A stretch of DNA of 64,000 bases from Pseudoxanthomonas sp. SL93 (GCF_026625825.1 NZ_CP113065.1:1302001-1366000), one strand, 5' to 3'; numbered from the stretch's first letter, positions 39,439 through 49,232 are shown. A program made the numbers and translations. The notes: generated by a model not told the origin, from the letters alone.

Positions 39439-40377
39439 TCAGTCGTTGCTGCCGCTCACGCGAGCCACCGCGTCGTGCGGGTGCAGGCTTTCGTAGTGGG
39501 CGACGGTGGCGTCGTAGCGGGCGATGCGGGCATCACCGGCGAGCACGGAAGCCACGCGACGGGCGGCGTCCTCGCAGAACATCAGGTTTTCCGCATTGAG
39601 GCGGGCGAAGGCCTGTTCGTCCACGCGCTTGACGGCCGTCTGCACCGGGGTGGCGAGCGCGGCTTCCAGGGCATCGATCAGCGGGACCAACGGCAGTTCG
39701 TCGAACTGCGGACGAAGCTCGACGCGCACCGATGCGCGGCTGCGCTGCGCATGGGGAGTGGCGGCCAGGCCGCGCTCGGAGGCGAGCCAGTCGTGCACCA
39801 CGTTCACGGACAGCGGATGCGCGGCGGCGAAATCCTCGGCGAAGCGTTCGGCATTGGCCTGCCGCGACAGCGCGGCCGACGCCGGGCAGGTGCTGGAGTA
39901 CTCCACGGCGAACGACAGCGCCAACTGCAGATGGCCGTCGACCAGCGTGGCGTCGATCTCGACGGGGTACCGCTTCCAGCCGGCGTAGTCGCTTTCCAGC
40001 GCCTTCCGCTGCAGCAGCGCTTCATAACGGATCTTCAGGCGCGCCTGCGTGGCCAGGCCGGCCTGCGAGGCGACGCTGTCCTGCAGCAGGTGCCGAAGGC
40101 CTGCGGGCGTGATGGCTTCGCGCGCCAGCCCGTCCTGCAACTGCAGGTACAGGCGCGACATGTGGATGCCGCGTGCATCGGCATTGGCCAGGTTCACCGA
40201 CAGATCGATGCTGGCCGCCACCTGCAACTGCCCGCCCTGCCCATCGGTGATGCGGACCGGCAATGCGATGTTCTCCATGCCCACCCAGTCCAGTGGACGC
40301 GCCAGGGGCACGCGCTGGTGGGCGACATCGGGGAGGTCGGCGCGGGGCGCCTGGGGAAGCGAGGAAGACATCGTCAT
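39439..40377 (-). CDS. folE2: GTP cyclohydrolase FolE2
   Basis: FolE2 (type IB) makes dihydroneopterin triphosphate for folate and can use metals other than zinc, unlike FolE. The 312-residue product has the active-site Cys in YSSTCPASAAL and conserved ENLMFCEDAARR. It begins at the ATG giving MTMSSSLPQAP; a second ATG lies two codons in. An isolated gene; no Zur-like site was recognised. Confidence 0.92.
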   Translation of the reverse strand: MTMSSSLPQAPRADLPDVAHQRVPLARPLDWVGMENIALPVRITDGQGGQLQVAASIDLSVNLANADARGIHMSRLYLQLQDGLAREAITPAGLRHLLQDSVASQAGLATQARLKIRYEALLQRKALESDYAGWKRYPVEIDATLVDGHLQLALSFAVEYSSTCPASAALSRQANAERFAEDFAAAHPLSVNVVHDWLASERGLAATPHAQRSRASVRVELRPQFDELPLVPLIDALEAALATPVQTAVKRVDEQAFARLNAENLMFCEDAARRVASVLAGDARIARYDATVAHYESLHPHDAVARVSGSND

Positions 40378-40484
40378 GCACGGGGGGAGTGGATGGTGTG
40401 CATTGTACGCCCTGCCCCGAATCACCAGATGAAACAGTCCGTTACGTCGGTTTGCGGCTACTATCGCAGCGATCCACGGCGCCT

Positions 40485-41201
40485 TCAGTCGCCGCGTGCG
40501 GCGCGCCATCCGGTGAACAGCAGGGCTGCCTGCGACGGCAGCGTGGAGGGTTCGCCCGCCTTGATGAAGCGGGCGAGCCGCGCCTGTGCGTACGCGCCGA
40601 CGATGCGCCGCTCGCGTGCGCCCTGACGCGGACTGCCCCATCGTTGCTGCAGCATGCGGCCCCAGTGGCGGAGCAGCGCGTGTTCGCCCTGCCCCGCCTG
40701 CTGTGCAACGGCGACCGGTGCCACGGCGGGGCCGACATCGGCCAGCCGCCCCGCCAGCATCTGCGCGGCGATCGCCTGCGCCGGTACCGGGCGCCCCAAT
40801 ACGACAGCCTCGACGGCCGCCACGGCATCGGCGTGGGTGGCAAGGGCCGCGAACGCGGCCTCCGCATCCGCCGCCTGTGCACGTGCGGCCGGCAGGATGG
40901 GCAACGCGTCCGCCAGGCGCGTCCATGGCGCACGTACCGGTTCCAGCGTCCTTCCCAGCGGATGGCGCGAACGCTGGTTTGCCCACCCACGCAATTCCTC
41001 GCTCCACCACGCCAGTTTGGCGTCGGCAGGCAACGGATCACCGGCGATGTTCAGTGCGTCCTCGAACTCCTGCAGCAGCGCGAACCACGCCACCGCCCGC
41101 TCACGACGCTCGACCGGCACGAAGATCTCGGCCACCGACCACTCCGGCCAGCGGGCACGCCATTTTTCCAGGAAGCTGTCGAGGGCGGGGGAATCGGACA
41201 T
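40485..41201 (-). CDS. Squalene/phytoene synthase-like protein, degenerate
   Basis: A 238-residue helical protein with the family's beginning (FALLQEFEDAL...) and the AKLAWWSEELRGW stretch typical of squalene/phytoene synthases. The expected DxxxD substrate motifs are missing: the first reads QEFED, and the second cannot be found. Length is also below the usual 280-350. It may be a non-catalytic paralogue or a membrane-associated adaptor. Convergent/adjacent to gph across an intergenic REP. Confidence 0.65.
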   Translation of the reverse strand: MSDSPALDSFLEKWRARWPEWSVAEIFVPVERRERAVAWFALLQEFEDALNIAGDPLPADAKLAWWSEELRGWANQRSRHPLGRTLEPVRAPWTRLADALPILPAARAQAADAEAAFAALATHADAVAAVEAVVLGRPVPAQAIAAQMLAGRLADVGPAVAPVAVAQQAGQGEHALLRHWGRMLQQRWGSPRQGARERRIVGAYAQARLARFIKAGEPSTLPSQAALLFTGWRAARGD

Positions 41202-41212
41202 GGGGTTCGGCG

Positions 41213-41313
41213 GTGGGAGCGACGTCAGTCGCGACGGTGATGCAGGGAAAAGTTTCGCGATGGCATCGTGCTACACGACGCCTCCCGCCGTTCGCGACTT
41301 ACGTCGCGCCCAC
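41213..41313. repeat. REP-like inverted pair overlapping the gph 3' end
   Basis: The first copy, 41213-41235, begins GTGGGAGCGAC and matches the 8285 family with one change. An inverted copy lies at 41290-41313. The second copy contains the last codons and the stop of the phosphatase gene. Confidence 0.8.
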
Positions 41314-41994
41314 GGGGCGTTGGACCACGGGCCACGCCGCCGGCTCGATCAGTATCTCAGGAAGCTCGACCATGACATCCGCCTGCCACTGCGCGGGCTC
41401 TTCATGCGCCTGCCGATAGCCCCACAACGCCGCGATTGACGACATGCCGGCGGCACGCGCCGACTGGATGTCGCGCTCGTCATCGCCGACGTACACGCAC
41501 GCCGCGATGTCGATGCCGATGCGTTCGGCGGCCACCTGCAACGGCAAGGGATGCGGCTTCTTCTCGGCCAGCGTGTCGCCGCCGATCAGCACCGCGCAGC
41601 GCGTCTGCCATTGCAGTTGCGGCAGGATGTCACGCGCCAGGTATTCGGGCTTGTTGGTGACGATGCCCCACACGCTGCCGGCCCGCTCGAGTGCAGCCAG
41701 CATGTCCGCCACGCCGTCGAACAGCACGCTGTGGCGACCCAGTTCCTCCTGATAGACCGCCAGGAACTCCGGCACCATCGCTTCGCGTGGTTCCTGCGCG
41801 ATGTCGGGAAACGCAGCGGCCAGCATGGCGCGCGCGCCCTTGGACACGTGCGGGCGCAGGGCCTCCAGCGTCATCGCGCCGATGCCGCGTGATGCGCGCA
41901 TCCGGTTGGCCGTGGCCAGCATGTCCGGCGCGCTGTCCAGCAGCGTGCCATCCAGGTCGAACAGCGCCGCGCGCGGGAATGCCGCCGCGCTCAT
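41299..41994 (-). CDS. mupP: HAD phosphatase, phosphoglycolate/MurNAc-6-P type
   Basis: A 231-residue HAD-IA hydrolase with DLDGTLLDS, the VTNKPEY motif II and Lys region (AEKKPHPLP), and [11 protein letters not shown]. The gene overlaps ubiG by 4 nt, and mtaD is next, the same neighbourhood as Pseudomonas mupP, whose product removes phosphate from MurNAc-6-P in peptidoglycan recycling. Gph (phosphoglycolate phosphatase) is the alternative. The last residues VGAT are encoded by a REP-like repeat. Confidence 0.85.
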   Translation of the reverse strand: MSAAAFPRAALFDLDGTLLDSAPDMLATANRMRASRGIGAMTLEALRPHVSKGARAMLAAAFPDIAQEPREAMVPEFLAVYQEELGRHSVLFDGVADMLAALERAGSVWGIVTNKPEYLARDILPQLQWQTRCAVLIGGDTLAEKKPHPLPLQVAAERIGIDIAACVYVGDDERDIQSARAAGMSSIAALWGYRQAHEEPAQWQADVMVELPEILIEPAAWPVVQRPVGAT

Positions 41995-42710
41995 GCCTTC
42001 ACCGCGCTGGCGAGGTAGTTGACGTCGGTGCGCGACGACAGCCGCGCCCGGTGGCGCCACGGCTCGTATGCCAGACCCGTCACGTCCTCCAGCTGGAATC
42101 CCGCCTCGCGCAGCCAGCCGGCCAGTTCGGAGGGGCGGATGAATTCCTGGTAGTGGTGCGTGCCCTTGGGCAGCAGGCGCGCGATGTATTCCGCGCCGAC
42201 GATGGCCAGTGCGAAGGCGGCCGGTGTGCGGTTCAGCGTGGACAGGAAAAGCCGGCCACCGGGTTTCAGCAGCGTGTGGCAGGCACGGATGATGGAAGCC
42301 GGATCCGGCACGTGCTCCAGCATTTCCATGCAGGTGACCACGTCGAAACTGCCAGGACGCTCTTCTGCCAGCGATTCGACGGAACGCAGCTGGTAGTCCA
42401 CCTGCACGCCCGACTCCAGCTTGTGCAGGCGGGCGATCTTGACCAGTTCGGGGGCCAGGTCGATGGCGGTGACCTGCGCACCTTCGCGCGCCAGCGCCTC
42501 GCTCAGCAACCCACCACCACAGCCCACATCCAGCGCGGCAACGCCGGACAGGCGGGCACGATCGCGCACGTACTGCAGTCGCACGGGATTGAGCGCATGC
42601 AGCGCCTTCTGCGGGCCATCGGTATCCCACCAGCGATGGGCGAGCGAACCGAACTTGTCGAGTTCTTCCTGGCGGAAGTTGCCTTCGTCGGGCGAGGTCG
42701 TGGTCGTCAT
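41991..42710 (-). CDS. ubiG: Ubiquinone biosynthesis O-methyltransferase
   Basis: UbiG methylates two hydroxyl groups on the ubiquinone ring with SAM. The 239-residue protein has the SAM motif [16 protein letters not shown], then [17 protein letters not shown] and [13 protein letters not shown], with [11 protein letters not shown] near the C-terminus. Its start is near the UbiG N-terminus ([14 protein letters not shown]). It is followed by the phosphatase gene with a 4-nt overlap. Confidence 0.95.
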   Translation of the reverse strand: MTTTTSPDEGNFRQEELDKFGSLAHRWWDTDGPQKALHALNPVRLQYVRDRARLSGVAALDVGCGGGLLSEALAREGAQVTAIDLAPELVKIARLHKLESGVQVDYQLRSVESLAEERPGSFDVVTCMEMLEHVPDPASIIRACHTLLKPGGRLFLSTLNRTPAAFALAIVGAEYIARLLPKGTHHYQEFIRPSELAGWLREAGFQLEDVTGLAYEPWRHRARLSSRTDVNYLASAVKA

Positions 42711-42817
42711 GCCGCTATTGTAGGGCGACGCCGGCTTTACCGTCCTTCACCCGGGGTCTGTTTCCGGCAGTCCACGCCTCGCGGCGCGGCGCGAGACGGT
42801 GCAGAGGCCCGCAGACG

Positions 42818-44158
42818 TCAGGACAAGCGGATGCCGGCGATCCGTTCGCGCCACTGCCGTGCATTGGCGAGGACGCCCGCCATGTCGATGCCGACCAGTT
42901 CGCGCTGCGCCAGCTTCGGCTGTCCGGCGATCCACACGTCGGTGACCTGCTGGCGGCCGGTGGCGTAGATCAGCTGCGAGATCACGTGGTGCAGCGGCTG
43001 GGTTTCCAGCGCCGACAGGTCAACGCAGGCCAGGTCGGCCTGCTTGCCCGGCTCGATGGAGCCGACCAGATGGTCGAACCCGATCGCCTTGGCGCCGCCC
43101 AGCGTGGCCGCCCGCAGCGCGGTGGCGGCGTCGAAGCCGGCCGCGTCCTGCGCCACCGCCTTGGCGAGCAGGGCCGCGGTGCGGGTTTCGCTGAACATGT
43201 CCAGGTCGTTGTTGCTGGCGCAGCCGTCCGTACCGATGGCCACGTTCACCCCTGCGCGCTCCAGCGCGCAGGCGGGGCAGAAGCCCGATGCCAGTTTCAG
43301 GTTCGACTCCGGGCAATGCACCACGCTGACGCCGCGCTCGGCGCACAGGTGGATCTCGGCGTCGGTCAGCTGGGTCATGTGCACCGCGATCAGGCGGTCG
43401 TTGAACAGACCCAGCCGGTCGAGCCGCGCGATGGGGCGCTGGCCGTACTGTTCCTGCGACTGCTGCACTTCCTGCGCGGTCTCGTGCAGGTGCAGGTGCA
43501 CCGGCAGGTCCAACTGGTCGGCCAGCATGCGGACGCGCTCGAAATTGGCATCGTTGACCGTGTACGGCGCATGCGGGGCGAAAGCGGTCGCGATGAGCGC
43601 GTCATCGCGCCACTGGTCGTGCACTTCGCCCGCGCGTTCGAAATACTCGTCGTCGCTCTTGGCCCACGCGGTTGGGAAATCGATCACCGGCAGGCCCACG
43701 CGCGCGCGGAAGCCGTGGCGCTTGTAGGTGGCGGCCTGCACGTCCGGGAAGAAGTAGTTCTCGTTGACGCAGGTGGTGCCCCCGCGCAGCATCTCGGCGA
43801 TGGCCAAGCTGATGCCGTCGGCGACGAAATCCGGCGAGATCACCGCCGCTTCGATCGGCCAGATGTGCTGCTGCAGCCACACCTTCAACGGCAGGTCGTC
43901 GGCGACACCGCGCAGCAGCGTCATCGGGTTGTGGGTATGCGTGTTGACCAGCCCCGGGATCAGCGCCGCCTCGGGGCGGGAGACCACCTGGCGGGGCTGG
44001 AAGCGCGCGCGCGCTTCGCCGATGGGCAGCACCGCGACGATCCGGCCGTCGCGGACGGCGACGGCATGGTCTTCCAGCACCACCCCGTGCGGCACCACCG
44101 GCACCACGAAGCCGGCTTCGATCAACAGGTCGCAGGCGTCAAGGGTGCGGTCGCTCAT
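42818..44158 (-). CDS. mtaD: TRZ/ATZ-family amidohydrolase, likely MTA/SAH deaminase
   Basis: A 446-residue amidohydrolase with metal motifs NTHTHNPMTLLRG, HLHLHETAQE, and the catalytic HMTQL and GTDGCASNNDLD, as in methylthioadenosine/S-adenosylhomocysteine deaminases (the MtaD group, related to 8-oxoguanine deaminase). It sits next to ubiG and the phosphatase, as in Pseudomonas. SAM-derived by-products from methylation could be its substrate. Substrate is inferred. Confidence 0.85.
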   Translation of the reverse strand: MSDRTLDACDLLIEAGFVVPVVPHGVVLEDHAVAVRDGRIVAVLPIGEARARFQPRQVVSRPEAALIPGLVNTHTHNPMTLLRGVADDLPLKVWLQQHIWPIEAAVISPDFVADGISLAIAEMLRGGTTCVNENYFFPDVQAATYKRHGFRARVGLPVIDFPTAWAKSDDEYFERAGEVHDQWRDDALIATAFAPHAPYTVNDANFERVRMLADQLDLPVHLHLHETAQEVQQSQEQYGQRPIARLDRLGLFNDRLIAVHMTQLTDAEIHLCAERGVSVVHCPESNLKLASGFCPACALERAGVNVAIGTDGCASNNDLDMFSETRTAALLAKAVAQDAAGFDAATALRAATLGGAKAIGFDHLVGSIEPGKQADLACVDLSALETQPLHHVISQLIYATGRQQVTDVWIAGQPKLAQRELVGIDMAGVLANARQWRERIAGIRLS

Positions 44159-44170
44159 GGTGCCTCGTGG

Positions 44171-44380
44171 TCAGAAACCCAGGGTATACGTCAGTCCGAT
44201 GGCGCCGGCGCCGAACAGCAGCCAGCACAGCAGCATCAGGGCCAGCGCGCGGCCGTAGCCCAGCCGCGGCACGCTGGGAAAGAGCCGCGGCAGGGTCAGG
44301 TTCCAGCAGATCATCACGCCCAGGCCGGCGATCAGTACGCCGACAGCCCAGACGCCAAGATAAAGCGCAAGCTGTTCCAT
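44171..44380 (-). CDS. Small two-helix membrane protein after efp
   Basis: A 69-residue protein with two hydrophobic segments (about 4-28 and 44-66) separated by a short Pro/Arg loop. The ATG overlaps the efp stop by 1 nt (TGATG), indicating coupled translation. No family recognised; function unknown. Confidence 0.7.
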   Translation of the reverse strand: MEQLALYLGVWAVGVLIAGLGVMICWNLTLPRLFPSVPRLGYGRALALMLLCWLLFGAGAIGLTYTLGF

Positions 44381-44946
44381 CACTTCACGCGGCTGACGTA
44401 TTCGCCGGTACGGGTGTCGACCTTGATGATTTCTTCCTGGCCGACGAACAGCGGCACGCGCACGACCGCGCCCGTTTCCAGCGTGGCCGGCTTGCCACCG
44501 GTGCCGGCGGTATCGCCCTTGACGCCCGGGTCGGTCTCGGTGATCTGAAGCTCGACGAAGTTCGGCGGCGTCACCTGGATCGGGTTGCCGTTCCACAGCG
44601 TGACCACGCAGTCTTCCTCGCCCTTCAGCCACTTCTCGGCGCCGCCCATGCCGGCCTTGTCGGCTTGCACCTGCTCGAAGGTTTCCTGCTGCATGAAGTG
44701 CCAGTACTCGCCATCCGTGTACAGGTACTGCATGTCGGTATCCACCACGTCCGCGGCCTCGACCGAGTCGGTGCTCTTCATGGTGATTTCCTGCACGCGG
44801 CCGCTCTTGATCAGGCGGTACTTCACGCGGGTGAAGGCCTGGCCCTTGCCGGGCTTGACGTACTCGGTGTCGCTGATGATTGCCGGTTCGTTGTTGATCA
44901 GGATCTTCATCCCGTTCTTGACGTCGTTCATGCCGTAACTGGCCAT
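44380..44946 (-). CDS. efp: Translation elongation factor P
   Basis: EF-P relieves ribosome stalling at polyproline. The 188-residue protein has the three-beta-barrel layout with the modification loop [12 protein letters not shown]. Its Lys is the expected site for beta-lysylation by EpmA and EpmB. It starts at the ATG giving [12 protein letters not shown]. It is divergent from epmB, leaving about 100 bp for both promoters. Confidence 0.96.
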   Translation of the reverse strand: MASYGMNDVKNGMKILINNEPAIISDTEYVKPGKGQAFTRVKYRLIKSGRVQEITMKSTDSVEAADVVDTDMQYLYTDGEYWHFMQQETFEQVQADKAGMGGAEKWLKGEEDCVVTLWNGNPIQVTPPNFVELQITETDPGVKGDTAGTGGKPATLETGAVVRVPLFVGQEEIIKVDTRTGEYVSRVK

Positions 44947-45010
44947 GCTGGAACTCCTGGGGTGTGGCGAACCCGCCGCACAGGGCGGCCGGCCGGTTAG
45001 AATTGGGGAC

Positions 45011-45038
45011 CCCGCCGCGACCGGCGGGTGTTTGTTTT
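45011..45038 (+). promoter_or_regulatory. Hairpin plus T-rich tail in the epmB 5' region
   Basis: A perfect 7-bp stem CCCGCCG/CGGCGGG with loop CGAC is followed by TGTTTGTTTT. A TAGAAT -10-like box at 44998-45003 would place it at the 5' end of the epmB mRNA. It may be an attenuator-like element or a stabilising hairpin. The role is unproven. Confidence 0.35.
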
Positions 45039-45048
45039 CTGGCCCGAC

Positions 45049-46068
45049 ATGATAACCGCTGCCCCCAGCCCCCGACAGCCTGCCCCCCTGACGCCGCCCC
45101 GGTGGCAGCAGGCGTGGCGCGATGCCGTGCGCGATCCGCGCGAGCTGCTGGCGCTGCTGGGGCTGGAGGCACTGGCCGGACGCATTTCCGACGAGGCCGC
45201 CGCCCAGTTCCCGCTGCGGGTACCGCGGGGTTTCGTCGCCCGCATGCGGCACGGCGATGCCGCCGACCCATTACTGCGCCAGGTACTGCCGCTGGACGAT
45301 GAAATGCGCCCGGTTCCCGGCTTTGGCCTGGACGCGGTGGGCGACGCAGCGGCAAAGAAGGCCACCGGCGTCATCCAGAAATACCAGGGCCGCGCGCTGC
45401 TGGTGGCCACCGGCAGTTGTGCGGTGAACTGCCGCTACTGCTTCCGCCGCCACTTCCCGTATGCCGAGGAAACCGCCGCGCGCGATGGCTGGCGCGACGC
45501 CGTTGCGCTGATCCGCGCCGACTCCGGCATCGACGAGGTGCTGCTGTCCGGCGGTGATCCGCTGTCGCTGGCCACGCCCAAGCTGGCCGAACTGACCGAT
45601 GCGCTGGCCGGCATCCCGCACCTCAGGCGCCTGCGCATCCACAGCCGGCTGCCGGTGGTGCTGCCGGAGCGGATCGACGACGGGCTGCTGGCCTGGCTGT
45701 CCTCGCTGCCGTGGCCGGTTGCGCTGGTCATCCACGCCAACCACGCCAACGAGTTCGATGCCGGCGTCGATGCCGCCCTTGCCCGCCTGCGCCAGGCTGG
45801 CGTGCACCTGCTCAACCAGGCCGTGCTGCTGCGCGGCGTCAACGACAGCGTGGACGCGCTGGCGGCGCTGAGCGAGCGCTGCTTCGCCGCCGGCGTGCTG
45901 CCGTACTACCTGCATCAGCTGGACCGCGTGGCCGGCGTGGCGCATTTCGAAGTGGACGACGACCGCGCCCGCGACCTGCACGCCGCGCTGGCGGCCCGCC
46001 TGTCCGGCTACCTGGTGCCGCGGCTGGTCCGCGAGGTCCAGGGCGACACCGGCAAGCGCCCCCTGTAA
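45049..46068 (+). CDS. epmB: EF-P (R)-beta-lysylation protein EpmB
   Basis: EpmB is a radical-SAM lysine 2,3-aminomutase-like enzyme that makes the beta-lysine for EF-P. The iron-sulfur motif CAVNCRYC (CxxxCxxC) is at about residue 123-130, followed by [15 protein letters not shown] is the SAM-binding region, and the C-terminal beta/alpha barrel includes [12 protein letters not shown] start at ATG 45049 ([11 protein letters not shown]); an upstream ATG at 45028 would add seven residues. Its partner efp is next door. Confidence 0.92.
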   Translation: MITAAPSPRQPAPLTPPRWQQAWRDAVRDPRELLALLGLEALAGRISDEAAAQFPLRVPRGFVARMRHGDAADPLLRQVLPLDDEMRPVPGFGLDAVGDAAAKKATGVIQKYQGRALLVATGSCAVNCRYCFRRHFPYAEETAARDGWRDAVALIRADSGIDEVLLSGGDPLSLATPKLAELTDALAGIPHLRRLRIHSRLPVVLPERIDDGLLAWLSSLPWPVALVIHANHANEFDAGVDAALARLRQAGVHLLNQAVLLRGVNDSVDALAALSERCFAAGVLPYYLHQLDRVAGVAHFEVDDDRARDLHAALAARLSGYLVPRLVREVQGDTGKRPL

Positions 46069-46121
46069 CCGGGCGCTTGCCGCCACGCGCGGGACTTTCC
46101 TGCGCTTCTGCGACCGCCGCA

Positions 46122-46152
46122 TTGGACGCTTCACGTCCCTTTCGTGTATTAA
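46122..46152 (+). promoter_or_regulatory. Possible promoter of fimX
   Basis: TTGGAC at 46122-46127 and TATTAA at 46147-46152 are spaced by 19 bp, about 27 bp before the fimX ATG. Spacing is long, so confidence is modest. Confidence 0.4.
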
Positions 46153-46178
46153 ACGCGCTCCCCAGGCGGACACGTTGC

Positions 46179-48254
46179 ATGCAGATCGGCAAAGACACCA
46201 CGCTACGACTGACCCTGGTTGACGACAGTGGCGAGGATGCGGAAGCCGTCGTCAGCGCCTTGCGCAACAGCGGCATCGCGGTCCGCCCGCTGCGCCCGCT
46301 GGACCCCGCCGAACTGCAGCAGATGGTCGCCGGCCAGCCGATGGACCTGGTCCTGGCGTCGCGCGCGGCCAAGGGCATCCCGCTGGCCTCTGTGCTGTCG
46401 CAGGTGGACGCCAGCGGCAAGGACATCCCGGTGATCGTGCTGGCCGATGCCGTGACCGAGGCCGACCTGCTGGCCGACCAGGCCGCCGGCGCCCGCGCGG
46501 TCGCCCTGCGCGGCAAGTTCGACCACCTGCTGGCCGTGCTTCGCCGCGAATGGTCCGACCTGGACGCGCGCCGCTCGCAGCGCCGCCTGGAAGGCCAGCT
46601 GCGCGAAACCGAGCGTCGATGCGACGCGCTGATCTCGTCCTCGCGCGACCCCATCGCCTACATCCACGAAGGCATGCACATCCGGGCCAACGACGCCTAC
46701 CTTGAGATGTTCGGCTTCGAATCCTTCGAGGACGTGGAAGGCCTGTCGCTGCTGGACCTGATCGGCCCGCAGTACGTCAACGACTTCAAGGCCCTGCTGA
46801 AGAAGCTCAGCAAGGGCGAACCGCCGCCGCCGCGCTTCGAACTGGAAGCGCGCAGCATGGACGGCGACAGTTTCCCCGCCACGCTCGAGTTCGCCACCGC
46901 CACCTACGAAGGCGAGGCCTGCGTGCAGGTGGTGTTCCGCCGCCGCGAGGAGTTCGACCCCGAGCTGGCGCGCGAAGTGGAAGACCTGCGCCAGCGCGAC
47001 ATGGTCACTGGCCTGATGAACCGCCCCACGTTCCTGCGCGAACTGGAAACCGCGGTGGCGCAGGTCGCCCGGGGCGAAGACCAGTTCGCCCTGCTGCTGA
47101 TCGAACCGGACCACTACCAGCGCCTGCTGCAGGACATCGGCATCGACTCGGCCGACGCCCTGGTGGCGGCACTGGCGGCACGCCTGTCGGAAAAACTGGA
47201 AGGCGCCACCACCGCCGCGCGTTTCGGCGAGCGCACCTTCGCCGTGCTGCTGCAGGGCAACCATGCGCACACGGCGGCCCTGGCCGAGAAACTGCGTGCC
47301 TCGTTCGCTTCCCACGTGTTCAACGTCGGCGAGCGCTCGGCGTCGGTGACGGCCAGCATCGGCGGCGTGCAGATCGGCGAGAAGATCGCCAGCGTCGGCC
47401 AGGTGCTGACGCGCGCCACGGATACCCTGCAGACCGCCACCAACCTGGGCGGCAACCGGTTCGAGATCTTCGACCCCGGCGCGGTCGACCGCGCCGAGGA
47501 AGAGCGCGTGCAGAGCTGGATCACCCGCCTGAAGGAAGCACTGGGCGATGGCAGTTTCCGCCTGCACTACCAGCCCGTGGTCAGCCTGCAGGGCGAGCCC
47601 GGCGAAGTGTACGAAGCACTGCTGCGCCTGGAATCCAACGGCGAACTGGTCGCGCCGCAGTCGTTCATCGGCATCGCCGAGGAACACGGCCTGCTGGACG
47701 CGATCGACCGCTGGGTGGTGAACCGCGCCATCGAAGTGCTCGCCGAACGCAAGCGCGCCGGTCACGACACGCGGCTGGTGGTGAAGGTCAGCCCGGCCTC
47801 GTTTGCCGACAACCGCCTGCTGCAGCTGATCGCGCAGCAGCTGGCGGCGCTGGACGTACCCGGCGAGCGCCTGTGGCTGCAGACGCCGGAGGCCAAGGTG
47901 TTCACCCACCTGCGGCAGGCGCAGGCCTTCCAGTCCGGCGCGGCCAAGCTCGGCTGCCGGGTAGGCCTGGAGCACTTCGGTGCGGGCCTGGACTCGTTCC
48001 AGCTGCTGTCGCACTTCGAACCGACCTTCCTCAAGATCGACCGCGTCTTCAGCGAGGAACTGGGCAAGACCCCGGAACACCAGCAGAAGATCCGCGAGAT
48101 CACCGAACGCGCGCAGGCGCTGGGCATCATGACGGTGGCCGAACACGTGCAGGACGCGGCGACCATGGCGTTCCTGTTCACCTCCGGCGTGGACTACGTG
48201 GAAGGCAACTTCCTGGCTGCGCCCGGCCCGGCGATGAGCTACGACTTCAGCTGA
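46179..48254 (+). CDS. fimX: FimX-type c-di-GMP receptor (REC-PAS-GGDEF-EAL)
   Basis: 691 residues: an atypical receiver domain (about 1-125), PAS (about 150-265), degenerate GGDEF (the motif reads FGERTF, so no cyclase activity) and EAL (about 440-691). The EAL domain keeps YEALLRL, but its other metal motif reads EHFGAGLDS instead of DDFG, so hydrolysis is doubtful and it is more likely a c-di-GMP sensor. In Xanthomonas and Pseudomonas FimX acts with PilZ and PilB on type IV pili. Assignment rests on domain order and length. Confidence 0.85.
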   Translation: MQIGKDTTLRLTLVDDSGEDAEAVVSALRNSGIAVRPLRPLDPAELQQMVAGQPMDLVLASRAAKGIPLASVLSQVDASGKDIPVIVLADAVTEADLLADQAAGARAVALRGKFDHLLAVLRREWSDLDARRSQRRLEGQLRETERRCDALISSSRDPIAYIHEGMHIRANDAYLEMFGFESFEDVEGLSLLDLIGPQYVNDFKALLKKLSKGEPPPPRFELEARSMDGDSFPATLEFATATYEGEACVQVVFRRREEFDPELAREVEDLRQRDMVTGLMNRPTFLRELETAVAQVARGEDQFALLLIEPDHYQRLLQDIGIDSADALVAALAARLSEKLEGATTAARFGERTFAVLLQGNHAHTAALAEKLRASFASHVFNVGERSASVTASIGGVQIGEKIASVGQVLTRATDTLQTATNLGGNRFEIFDPGAVDRAEEERVQSWITRLKEALGDGSFRLHYQPVVSLQGEPGEVYEALLRLESNGELVAPQSFIGIAEEHGLLDAIDRWVVNRAIEVLAERKRAGHDTRLVVKVSPASFADNRLLQLIAQQLAALDVPGERLWLQTPEAKVFTHLRQAQAFQSGAAKLGCRVGLEHFGAGLDSFQLLSHFEPTFLKIDRVFSEELGKTPEHQQKIREITERAQALGIMTVAEHVQDAATMAFLFTSGVDYVEGNFLAAPGPAMSYDFS

Positions 48255-48265
48255 TCCGGCTGCTC

Positions 48266-48320
48266 CCTCCCCTCGCCTGCAGGGGAGGAAACAAGAAACC
48301 CGCCGGAAGGCGGGTTTCTC
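48266..48320. terminator. Tandem hairpins between fimX and htpX
   Basis: An 8-bp stem CCTCCCCT/AGGGGAGG (48266-48288) is followed by a 10-bp stem GAAACCCGCC/GGCGGGTTTC (48295-48318) with short T/A flanks on both sides. Convergent genes at each side suggest a bidirectional terminator. Confidence 0.75.
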
Positions 48321-48350
48321 GTTCAAGACGGTTGGTTCGCATGGTAGCGC

Positions 48351-49232
48351 TCAGGCAAACGTGCCCTGCTGCGCGCGCAGCGTGGCGATGCGTTCTTCCA
48401 GCGGCGGATGGCTCAGGAACAGCTTCTTCAGGCCATGGCCGATGCCGCCGGCGATGCCGAAGGCTTCCACCTGCGCCGGCAGCGTGCTCGGGCGATGCTG
48501 CTGCGACAGGCGCTCCAGCGCGGCGATCATCTTCTGCCGGCCCGCCAGCGTGGCGCCACCATGGTCGGCGCGGAACTCGCGACGGCGCGAGAACCACATC
48601 GCGATCATCGTGGCGAACAGGCCGAACACCAGTTCCAGCACCATCACGATGATGTAGTAGGCGAAACCACGGCCCTCGCCTTCGCGATTGCCGGACAGGA
48701 AACCGTCCACGATGCCGCCGACCACGCGGGCCAGCACGATGACGAAGGTGTTCAGCACGCCCTGCAGCAGCGCCATGGTGACCATGTCGCCGTTGGCGAC
48801 GTGACTGACCTCGTGGGCCAGCACGGCCTCGGCCTCGTCCTGGTTCATCGCACGCAGCAGGCCGGTGGACACCGCCACCAGCGCATTGTTGCGGTTGGCG
48901 CCGGTGGCGAAGGCGTTGATCTCCGGGGCGTCGTAGATGGCGACCTCCGGCATGCCGATGCCGGCCGCCTGCGCCTGCCGCTGCACGGTGGCCACCAGCC
49001 ATCGTTCGGCGTCATTGCGCGGCTGGGTGATGACCTGCGCGCCGGTCGCGCGCTTGGCCATCCACTTGGACGTCAGCAGGGAAATCAGCGAGCCACCGAA
49101 GCCGAACACGGCCGCCATCACCAGCAGGCCGCCCATCTGGCTGGAATTGACGCCAAGCAACGACATGACGATACCCGCCAGCACCATCACGGCCAGGTTG
49201 GTGGCGAGGAACAGGGCGATGCGAGTGAACAC
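48351..49232 (-). CDS. htpX: Membrane protease HtpX
   Basis: HtpX is an inner-membrane M48B zinc protease that clears misfolded membrane proteins. Two N-terminal helices (about 5-25, 32-52) and two central helices (about 155-175, 192-212) surround the [10 protein letters not shown] zinc site at about 140. The 293 residues fit the family. No CpxR-like site was recognised upstream. Confidence 0.95.
   Translation of the reverse strand: MFTRIALFLATNLAVMVLAGIVMSLLGVNSSQMGGLLVMAAVFGFGGSLISLLTSKWMAKRATGAQVITQPRNDAERWLVATVQRQAQAAGIGMPEVAIYDAPEINAFATGANRNNALVAVSTGLLRAMNQDEAEAVLAHEVSHVANGDMVTMALLQGVLNTFVIVLARVVGGIVDGFLSGNREGEGRGFAYYIIVMVLELVFGLFATMIAMWFSRRREFRADHGGATLAGRQKMIAALERLSQQHRPSTLPAQVEAFGIAGGIGHGLKKLFLSHPPLEERIATLRAQQGTFA

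Noticed and set aside
41491-42630. Long minus-strand frame upstream of the HAD phosphatase start
   Set aside because: The extra N-terminal part overlaps ubiG in another frame and has no conserved features; the phosphatase begins at [16 protein letters not shown].
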